Shown piece after piece: positions 58,474-64,000 of a stretch of 64,000 nucleotides of DNA; the stretch's first letter is position 1, and every line of letters begins with the position of its first letter. Made by a program: the position numbers and the translations under genes. A model generated the notes under the pieces. It did not search any database, was not told the DNA's origin, and worked only from the letters and a program-made list of their open reading frames with translations. Location: the NCBI GenBank assembly GCA_934454145.1, contig CAKSFT010000007.1:62001-126000 (forward strand), written 5' to 3'. The stretch comes from an uncultured Clostridia bacterium (GTDB taxonomy: Bacteria; Bacillota; Clostridia; UBA1381).

Positions 58474-59400
58474 ATGTTGGTGGTAAACAGTGAGCAAACC
58501 TTCGGCAACAACCCGGTTTTGAACTATCTTCCGAAAAGAATCCGCAAATATATGTACTTTGCCGACCCGGAGGAGCTTGAAGAAATAAGGCTGCGCCCGG
58601 GGCTCCCCGTTGTGCTGCAATACCGCAGCGACGCATTTTTTCTCAACGACGCCGGCAAAACCGTGCTTTTCGGGGACAACCTCATCAAAGCGACAAAACA
58701 GGACATAAACGACGCACTGGAGCTTATCAGCCATTCCTCGCTTTATGCGCACGAAAATGACCTGAAAAACGGATATATCACAATCCCCGGCGGCTGCCGC
58801 GTGGGCATAACGGGCTACGGAGTGCAAAACAGCGGCAAAATCACCTCCATAAAGGACATATCGGGGCTGAACTACCGTATTCCGCACGAGGTGTCGGGCT
58901 GTGCGGACAGACTGATGGACATCATCTCAGACGGCGGCAAAATCCTGAGCACGCTCATAATCTCTCCGCCCGAGTGCGGAAAAACCACACTTCTGCGCGA
59001 CATAATAAGAAACATATCCTACCGCAGAATAAAGGTCAGCCTTGTGGACGAGCGCGGCGAAATTGCCTCTTCGGCAAACGGATATTCCGCCTTTGACCTG
59101 GGATATTTTTGTGACACAATGAGCAATGTCCCAAAAGACCGCGGCATGCTTATGATGCTTCGCAGCATGTCACCGCAGGTGATTGCAACCGACGAACTGG
59201 GCGGCGAAGAAGACATTGACGCCGTGAAAGAAATCATAAATGCCGGTGTAAGCCTGATTGCAACAATCCACGGCACAGACGAAAAACAGCTGAGAAACCG
59301 TGAAAGGATTTCCCCTGTTCTGGATTTTTTTGACTGTTTTATAGTGCTTAGCCGCCGTTTCGGCGTCGGCACAATCGAGGAGGCATACCGTGTTGATTAA
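58474..59400 (+). CDS. spoIIIAA: Stage III sporulation protein AA (ATPase)
   Basis: A 308-residue secretion-type ATPase of the SpoIIIA-SpoIIQ channel between mother cell and forespore. Walker A is SPPECGKTTLLRDIIRNISY near 166; Walker B and switch region are KVSLVDERGEIASSANG and MSPQVIATDELGGEEDIDAV; TIHGTDEKQLRNRE is the histidine box. GAAGGGAATG precedes the start. A SigE promoter is expected; CATATAAAAT at about 58430 loosely resembles the -10. It overlaps spoIIIAB by 11 bases. Confidence 0.97.
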   Translation: MLVVNSEQTFGNNPVLNYLPKRIRKYMYFADPEELEEIRLRPGLPVVLQYRSDAFFLNDAGKTVLFGDNLIKATKQDINDALELISHSSLYAHENDLKNGYITIPGGCRVGITGYGVQNSGKITSIKDISGLNYRIPHEVSGCADRLMDIISDGGKILSTLIISPPECGKTTLLRDIIRNISYRRIKVSLVDERGEIASSANGYSAFDLGYFCDTMSNVPKDRGMLMMLRSMSPQVIATDELGGEEDIDAVKEIINAGVSLIATIHGTDEKQLRNRERISPVLDFFDCFIVLSRRFGVGTIEEAYRVD

Positions 59401-59896
59401 GTTTTTCGGCTCTTGCGCCATCATCGGCGCCTCTCTGCTTTGCGGCCGGAAAATATCCTCCGGGCTGAGGCTCCGCAAAGACAGCCTTGCCGCCTTCCAC
59501 AGCGCGCTGGTTATGCTTGAGAGTGAGATAAATTTTTCGCAAAACAGCATTGACAATGCATTTGAAAATATCTCGAAAAGCATACCGCTTTCGGGATTTT
59601 TCGGCTGTGTTTCGGAAAACACCGCAAGGCTGGGCATCAGAAAGGCGTGGAACAGCGCGCTGGAGGAATACAAATCCCGTCTGGGGCTTACAGGCTCCGA
59701 CGCGGAAATCCTTCTGTCCTTCTCGGCAGAGCTGGGCATCACCGACAGAGAAAACCAAATAAAAAATATACGCTATATATTGTCGCTGCTCGGGGCGGCG
59801 GAAAAAGAGGCACAGGAAAAATACAACACACTCTCGGGGCTTTACCGCAGCATATGCACAGGAGCAGGCCTCACCGCCGCAATACTTCTTCTTTAG
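59390..59896 (+). CDS. spoIIIAB: Stage III sporulation protein AB
   Basis: A 168-residue protein beginning with a membrane segment (FFGSCAIIGASLLCGRKI) and ending with another (GAGLTAAILLL). The soluble middle has the GspF-like sequence LRKDSLAAFHSALVMLESEI, NFSQNSIDNAFENIS and EAQEKYNTLSGLYRSICTG. The start lies inside spoIIIAA and the stop is 13 bases from spoIIIAC. First gene listed may read GTG/TTG; the codon at 59390 is a non-ATG (GTG... TTG) start region within CATACCGTGTTGATT. Confidence 0.88.
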   Translation: MLIKFFGSCAIIGASLLCGRKISSGLRLRKDSLAAFHSALVMLESEINFSQNSIDNAFENISKSIPLSGFFGCVSENTARLGIRKAWNSALEEYKSRLGLTGSDAEILLSFSAELGITDRENQIKNIRYILSLLGAAEKEAQEKYNTLSGLYRSICTGAGLTAAILLL

Positions 59897-59909
59897 GAGG
59901 GATTTTGAC

Positions 59910-60104
59910 TTGAATGTGGATTTGATTTTCAAAATAGCCGGCATCGGCATGATTGTCGCCGTGCTGAACCAGCTGCTGACCCGTGCCGGCAGAGAGGAAC
60001 AGGCGCTGCTGACCACAATCGCCGGGCTTGTCGTGGTGCTTCTGATTCTGACACAGGAAATAGGCAATCTTTTTGACGTAATAAAAAACATATTTAATTT
60101 TTAA
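59910..60104 (+). CDS. spoIIIAC: Stage III sporulation protein AC (TTG start)
   Basis: A 64-residue, two-helix membrane protein of exactly the usual size: DLIFKIAGIGMIVAVLNQLL, RAGREEQALLTTIAGLVVVL, LILTQEIGNLFDVI. The start codon is TTG at 59910, nine bases after AGGAGG. After it the operon is interrupted by 284 non-coding bases before spoIIIAD. Confidence 0.95.
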   Translation: MNVDLIFKIAGIGMIVAVLNQLLTRAGREEQALLTTIAGLVVVLLILTQEIGNLFDVIKNIFNF

Positions 60105-60134
60105 AGGCAAGGGGATGTAAAAAAATTTCGGAGC

Positions 60135-60327
60135 GCAAGAAAAGAAGTAAAGCACACACATTATGGAAAATATAATTGTTACGGTTTAGTTTTATTACGG
60201 CAAAAAAATCAAAGAATATTATTTTTCGTATAATTTTTCCTTTTCTTGCTATCAACAAACTACGCCGCTCGGCGTGCCCATGCATGCCGTCGGGTATCCC
60301 AAAGCTAAAACTTTGGCTCAGTTTGTT
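60135..60327 (+). repeat. Structured non-coding insertion between spoIIIAC and spoIIIAD
   Basis: The 60105-60388 gap has no supported gene. It contains a 10 bp inverted repeat GCAAGAAAAG (60135-60144) / CTTTTCTTGC (60240-60249). A compact 74-base cloverleaf-like fold follows at 60254-60327: outer stem AACAAACT/AGTTTGTT, arm ACGCC-gctc-GGCGT, a weak GCCC/GGGT arm, and arm CCAAAG-ctaaaa-CTTTGG. A last hairpin GCTTTTTT/AAAAAAGC precedes the spoIIIAD ribosome site. In other spore formers these two genes are nearly adjacent, so an insertion is likely. Confidence 0.55.
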
Positions 60328-60388
60328 AATTCCAAAGCTTTTTTCCCATCCCCGCAAAAAAGCAAAGGCAGAAATGCGGAGGAGAAAA

Positions 60389-60781
60389 ATGAACATTTTC
60401 AGAATAATCGCCGTCGGGGTGGTGGGCGCCCTTCTGAGCACCGCCGTGAAATCATACCGCCCCGAATACGGCATCCTGACCGGCACGGCAACCGGCATCA
60501 TCATAATGCTTATGATGTGCGAAAGTCTTTTTGACAGTATTGCCGCAATCCGCGAAATTATAGACAAAACAGGCATTGATGCCGCATATTTCAAGATTAC
60601 ACTCAAGGTTATCGGCATTTCATACATTTCGCAATTCGGCACAGAGCTTTGCCGCGATGCCGGCGAAAATGCCATTGCCGCAAAGATTGACACCGCCGGC
60701 AAGGTATGCATCATGGCGCTTACAATACCAATCATCTCGGGATTTTTGGAGCTGATAATAAAAATGCTTTCCGCATTGTAA
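60389..60781 (+). CDS. spoIIIAD: Stage III sporulation protein AD
   Basis: A 130-residue membrane protein, the normal family size. The frame is open from 60176, but the ATG at 60389 follows GGAGGAG and gives MNIFRIIAVGVVGALLSTAV. Hydrophobic segments and the AAYFKITLKVIGISYISQFG block are typical. It ends 36 bases before spoIIIAE. Confidence 0.95.
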   Translation: MNIFRIIAVGVVGALLSTAVKSYRPEYGILTGTATGIIIMLMMCESLFDSIAAIREIIDKTGIDAAYFKITLKVIGISYISQFGTELCRDAGENAIAAKIDTAGKVCIMALTIPIISGFLELIIKMLSAL

Positions 60782-60817
60782 AAAAACACAGCGGAAAACG
60801 GAAGGTTGAAAAATGAT

Positions 60818-61876
60818 ATGAAAAGTGCAGTATACATATTGTTTCTCGTCATGCTTCTGCTTGCGCCGTGCGCATACGCGGAGGACGAGGGGTACATCGA
60901 AGGCGAAACGCAGTATAACCAAAATGTGAAAGATATCGTATCGGGGAACTTCCGCCTCGACCCGGCAGAGCTGTTGAACAAAGGCATCGACATGCTTACA
61001 AAAGAGGTGTCGCAAAGCCGCATAATTATCATAAACATCATGGTCATCGCCTCCATCTCGGGGATATTAAATGTCCTGCAATCCTCTTTCGGCAAAAACG
61101 GCAGTGCCGATGCGGCATTTTTTGCATGCTTCACACTCACCGCCATTGCCGTGTCGCGGCTTGTCGCAGAGGCGGTGGGCTACGGCGCGGAGGTAGTCGG
61201 CGAGCTGACAGACTTCATCACAAAAATATGCCCTGTCATAACAATATTGCTTGTGTCAAGCGGTTCCGCCGCATCGGCAGGGAGCTTTTATCCCATCCTC
61301 TCGGCATCTGTCTATGCGGTTTCCGCCGTGATTGACAAATGCATAATTCCGCTTGTATATCTGAGTGCAATCCTTGGGATTGTGAACAACCTCAGCACTC
61401 GTGTACAGCTTGTAAACCTGAACAATCTCATAAAATCCTTTTCAAAATGGATTCTCACGGCAGTGCTCACAGTGTTTACAGGCATCACGGCGATATACGG
61501 CTTCAGTGTTCCCGTGCTTGACGCTGTCAGCCTCAAAGCGCTCAAATTCACCGTCGGCAGCTGCGTGCCGGTGGTCGGCGGACTTATGGCAGACACCGTG
61601 GAAACGGTGCTCAGCGGTGCAAAGCTCATGAAAAACGCTGTCGGCACGGCAGGCATAATCTCTGTCGTTGCGATATGCCTTGTCCCGGTCATAAAGCTTG
61701 CCGCAATAATACTTATGCTGCGCCTTGCCGCGGCCGCCGCAGAGCCGCTTTGCGACAAGCGCATATCCTCCATGATATCGGACATCATCTCCCCCGTCAC
61801 CACGGTGTTTTCGATGGTGATTGCCTCGGCAATGCTTTTTATCATAAGCATCGCAATAATAATGGGCGCAACATAA
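60818..61876 (+). CDS. spoIIIAE: Stage III sporulation protein AE
   Basis: A 352-residue polytopic membrane protein with an N-terminal signal-like segment (MKSAVYILFLVMLLLAPCAY), then FRLDPAELLNKGIDMLTKEV and multiple helices including SIIINIMVIASISGILNVLQ-like and VPVVGGLMADTVETVLSGAK. Related by eye to other SpoIIIAE, slightly shorter than the B. subtilis protein. A TTG at 60806 is an alternative start; I prefer the ATG at 60818. Confidence 0.93.
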   Translation: MKSAVYILFLVMLLLAPCAYAEDEGYIEGETQYNQNVKDIVSGNFRLDPAELLNKGIDMLTKEVSQSRIIIINIMVIASISGILNVLQSSFGKNGSADAAFFACFTLTAIAVSRLVAEAVGYGAEVVGELTDFITKICPVITILLVSSGSAASAGSFYPILSASVYAVSAVIDKCIIPLVYLSAILGIVNNLSTRVQLVNLNNLIKSFSKWILTAVLTVFTGITAIYGFSVPVLDAVSLKALKFTVGSCVPVVGGLMADTVETVLSGAKLMKNAVGTAGIISVVAICLVPVIKLAAIILMLRLAAAAAEPLCDKRISSMISDIISPVTTVFSMVIASAMLFIISIAIIMGAT

Positions 61877-61906
61877 AACCTTATCCTAAAAAGAGGTCAT
61901 AATTAT

Positions 61907-62350
61907 ATGAAAGCATACATTTTGAAAATTGTGGGCGCGGCGCTGCTTGCCGCCTTTTCGGAATATCTTGTCCCGGCAAACCGGCAGAAATATATGAAAC
62001 TCGTGTCGGGGCTTATCATCATAAGCGTGCTCATATCGCCCTTTGCAAAAAATGTGCACCTGCCGGCTTTTGACGAATTCCCCGCGGCGCAGACATACAC
62101 GCAGGAAGGGGAGGCGCTTATGAGCCAAAACATAAAAACAGAGCTTGAAAAAAACATATCGGAGGATATTGTGACGAGGGTGTATGACGAATTTTGCACC
62201 GACGTGGAGGCAAGCGCACGGGTCAGGACAGACCCGGAGGGCAAAATCGAAAGCGTGGAACGCATAGAGCTCAAAGGTAAGGAAAACAGCAAAATAACAG
62301 AAAGGCTGAAATTTGTATACGGAACGGAAGAGGTGGTATGGATTGATTAA
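61907..62350 (+). CDS. spoIIIAF: Stage III sporulation protein AF
   Basis: A 147-residue protein with two N-terminal membrane helices (KIVGAALLAAFSEYLVPANR, YMKLVSGLIIISVLISPF) and a soluble ferredoxin-fold-like C-terminal half. AAAGAGG lies before the start. Its last codons overlap the start of spoIIIAG by 8 bases. Confidence 0.93.
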   Translation: MKAYILKIVGAALLAAFSEYLVPANRQKYMKLVSGLIIISVLISPFAKNVHLPAFDEFPAAQTYTQEGEALMSQNIKTELEKNISEDIVTRVYDEFCTDVEASARVRTDPEGKIESVERIELKGKENSKITERLKFVYGTEEVVWID

Positions 62351-62828
62351 AAAAATTTTAGATTTTATCAAAAACAAGAATAATAGAATTATCCTGATAA
62401 TATTAATAATTGGGACTCTGTTTATGCTCTTCCCCTCCGCGCCGAAAAAACAACCCGAAAAAACACAGCCTTCGCAAGAGGAAACCGATGACTCCGAAAG
62501 GCTTACGCAGATTTTGTCCCACATAAAAGGCGCAGGGAAAGTGGAAGTGATGGTGACATATGCACAGACCTCCGAAAAAAGGCTTGCCTATGAAACCAAA
62601 AGCGGAAAAAGCGACAGGGGCAGTGCGGGGTACGAAGAGAACACAGACAAACAGGCAGTCATGTCGGACGGCGAGCCTGTTGTCCTGAGCAAAACTTACC
62701 CCCAAGTGAAAGGAGTTGTTGTTATAGCGGAAGGTGCGGCTGACGCAAAAGTAAAAACGGACATTCAGGACGCCGTTGTGACGGCATTCGGCATTGCCCG
62801 GCACAAGGTATGTGTTTTGGAAAAATAA
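62343..62828 (+). CDS. spoIIIAG: Stage III sporulation protein AG (TTG start)
   Basis: A 161-residue ring-forming channel protein. The start is TTG at 62343, following GAGGTGG, inside spoIIIAF. N-terminal helix NRIILIILIIGTLFMLF, linker, then the ring-building domain with LTQILSHIKGAGKVEVMVTY and TYPQVKGVVVIAEGAADAKV. The stop codon TAA is part of a 15-base sequence that is repeated at the far side of the downstream MITE-like element. Confidence 0.93.
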   Translation: MIKKILDFIKNKNNRIILIILIIGTLFMLFPSAPKKQPEKTQPSQEETDDSERLTQILSHIKGAGKVEVMVTYAQTSEKRLAYETKSGKSDRGSAGYEENTDKQAVMSDGEPVVLSKTYPQVKGVVVIAEGAADAKVKTDIQDAVVTAFGIARHKVCVLEK

Positions 62829-62836
62829 TCAATGTC

Positions 62837-63044
62837 AGGTAATTGTAAAATGTAAATTTTACAATCAGCCGCCGCATCTTTGCGGGGGTATCGGGGGTGT
62901 CAACCCCTGATTGGTAATCAAAAATGATGACATATGGGTCATTTTTGGCTGAAATAAAAAGCTGCCATAAAGTTAAAATCAAATTGAACTTTTTATTTCT
63001 ACCCAAGCATTTTAAATTGGAAAATGTTAGTTTTGCAATTATCT
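62837..63044 (+). mobile_element. MITE-like element, copy B (208 bp, non-coding), with 15 bp target duplication
   Basis: Left end AGGTAATTGTAAAATG and right end TTTTGCAATTATCT are inverted repeats. The core matches copy A (41810-42023) with five differences in a 93-base stretch aligned by eye, and keeps the hairpins CAAAAATGAT/GTCATTTTTG and GAAATAAAAAG/CTTTTTATTTC. The exact direct repeat AAAAATAATCAATGT flanks it at 62821-62835 and 63045-63059, so this is an insertion into the spoIIIAG-AH gap. Confidence 0.87.
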
Positions 63045-63075
63045 AAAAATAATCAATGTGGAAAGGACGAATATA

Positions 63076-63618
63076 ATGATGGTATTGAAGAAAAAGGAAA
63101 TAATTGCGGCGGCGCTTGTTGTGTTGATTGGTGTTGCGGGATATCTCAACTGGTCATATCAGGACACCCTGAAGGTGACCGACGGGAAGAGTTATGATGA
63201 AGCAAAGCGCCTGGGAGAGGCACAGTATGTAAACGAAACCCAAGCCGATGACGCACAGGCTGTGTCCTCGTCAAACTATTTTACTCAGGCAAAGATGGAG
63301 AAGGACAACTCGCGTTCCGAGGCGCTTGAAATCCTGGAGCAGACGGCAAAAAACCAGGAATTTGACGAAGAGATACGCAAAAAGGCACAGCAGCAGATAC
63401 TGGACACCGCGAAAAACGTAGAAAATGAAACAGCAATAGAAAATGCCGCAAAGGCAAAAGGTTACAGCGATATTTCGGTATACATAGGCGAAGAAGGCGT
63501 TGACATCATGGTGAAGAAAAAAGATTTTTCCGACAGCGATGTGGTGAAACTCAAGGACATCGCCTCCGCACAGCTGAGCATCGACCCCTCTGCAGTCAAA
63601 ATCGTGGAGGTAAAATAG
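63076..63618 (+). CDS. spoIIIAH: Stage III sporulation protein AH
   Basis: A 180-residue single-pass protein of the SpoIIIAH-SpoIIQ channel. Start at 63076 (MMVLKKKEIIAAALVVLIGV) with AAAGGA eight bases upstream; an earlier in-frame GTG at 63058 falls in the target duplication. The soluble domain (FTQAKMEKDNSRSEALEILE, DISVYIGEEGVDIMVKKKDF, DIASAQLSIDPSAVKIVEV) is family-typical. The MITE-like element upstream separates it from spoIIIAG by 247 bases. Confidence 0.95.
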   Translation: MMVLKKKEIIAAALVVLIGVAGYLNWSYQDTLKVTDGKSYDEAKRLGEAQYVNETQADDAQAVSSSNYFTQAKMEKDNSRSEALEILEQTAKNQEFDEEIRKKAQQQILDTAKNVENETAIENAAKAKGYSDISVYIGEEGVDIMVKKKDFSDSDVVKLKDIASAQLSIDPSAVKIVEVK

Positions 63619-63667
63619 GGAAAATATTACAAATTGTAAATAAAATGTGAACTTAGAATAAAACTTG

Positions 63668-63696
63668 TTGAAGACAGGGACAATTAATGTTATAAT
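63668..63696 (+). promoter_or_regulatory. SigA promoter of the Asp23/Gls24 gene
   Basis: TTGAAG (63668-63673) and TATAAT (63691-63696), 17-base spacer, about 65 bases before the start codon. Confidence 0.65.
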
Positions 63697-63763
63697 GATA
63701 TCGGCACAAATGATAATGCATGAATTTTTTTGATAAACAAAAGGATAAAGAGGAGGACTAAAC

Positions 63764-64000
63764 ATGGATGAACTCATAAATGAAACTTCAACAGAAGAAA
63801 TATCAAACGAAACCTGCGGCGAAAAGGGCAATATCAAAATTGCCGTGGACGTGGTGGCGACAATCGCCGGCATCGCGGCAAACGAAATAGAAGGCGTTGC
63901 CGGCATGTGCGGCAATCTTGCCGGCGGTATCGCGGAATTTCTGGGCAGCAAAAAGAACCCGGCAAAGGGCGTCAAGGTTGACATGAAGGAAGACTCGGCC
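63764..64000 (+). CDS. Asp23/Gls24 family protein, C-terminus cut by window edge
   Basis: The first 79 residues are visible, starting MDELINETSTEEISNETCGE after an AGGAGG site. NIKIAVDVVATIAGIAANEI and EGVAGMCGNLAGGIAEFLG are the hallmark of the Asp23/Gls24 (YqhY-like) family, often found just after the spoIIIA operon in Clostridia. These cytosolic, membrane-associated proteins are linked to envelope stress and fatty-acid synthesis balance. Confidence 0.9.
   Translation, partial: MDELINETSTEEISNETCGEKGNIKIAVDVVATIAGIAANEIEGVAGMCGNLAGGIAEFLGSKKNPAKGVKVDMKEDSA

Noticed and set aside
60094..61146. A 350-codon minus-strand frame opposite spoIIIAD/AE and across the AC-AD gap
   Set aside because: It is antisense to two conserved sporulation genes. 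Its tail merely translates the structured insertion; no start signal supports it.

Overview
The window looks like the chromosome of a strictly anaerobic, endospore-forming member of the Clostridia (Bacillota). The evidence is a complete spoIIIAA-AH operon, spoIID, a SigH-type sigma factor, two different [FeFe] hydrogenases with the maturase HydF, heterodisulfide-reductase (Hdr)-type electron-transfer genes, S-layer homology (SLH) domains and strong GGAGG-type ribosome binding sites. Base composition is intermediate. I cannot place it to species; the beta-helix surface proteins suggest a polysaccharide-using gut or sediment lineage. No rRNA operon, CRISPR array, prophage or transposase gene was seen. 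Layout: (1) 1-16138, minus strand: five large exported proteins in a row (two paralogous right-handed beta-helix proteins, one SLH-anchored protein and two others), followed by pgeF and a truncated oligopeptide-binding lipoprotein. Three of the five share an unnamed module of about 220 residues. A divergent AraC regulator at 16470 probably controls the array. (2) 17511-30972, plus strand: a reductive succinate pathway. It has ATP-type PEP carboxykinase, an LDH-fold enzyme whose specificity residue says malate dehydrogenase, class II fumarase, then a tightly packed hdrB-hdrC-hdrA-flxD-flxC-flxB-flxA-frdB-frdA cluster. The cluster predicts a soluble, NADH-driven, possibly electron-bifurcating fumarate reductase. 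This is the most interesting system in the window. (3) 31099-35931, minus strand: a str operon (L7Ae-like protein, rpsL, rpsG, fusA, tuf). (4) 36345-41487, plus strand: gapA, then a KdpDE-like two-component system joined to a sodium-pumping decarboxylase beta subunit, a 46-residue OadG-like peptide and a YitT protein. (5) 42055-48623: DUF368 lipid transporter, RluA pseudouridine synthase, DUF624 protein, mnmG, LysR regulator and a second YitT. (6) 48785-58220: zinc-ribbon protein, a degenerate tRNA-like sequence, sigH, spoIID, hydF, a RodA/FtsW gene, and a hydrogenase cluster (thioredoxin-like ferredoxin, sensory HydS, SpoIIE-type phosphatase, group B hydrogenase). (7) 58474-64000, plus strand: spoIIIAA-AH and the start of an Asp23/Gls24 gene. 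Three families of repeated non-coding structure run through these regions. The first is a 208-214 bp MITE-like element present twice; one copy sits in the spoIIIAG-AH gap with an exact 15 bp target duplication. The second is a set of 34 bp palindromes, related to the ends of that element, in the leaders of plus-strand genes. The third is a set of five near-perfect 36-48 bp palindromes that share sequence and act as 3'-end terminators. An unrelated structured insertion splits spoIIIAC from spoIIIAD, and a nested leader RNA precedes the malate dehydrogenase gene.
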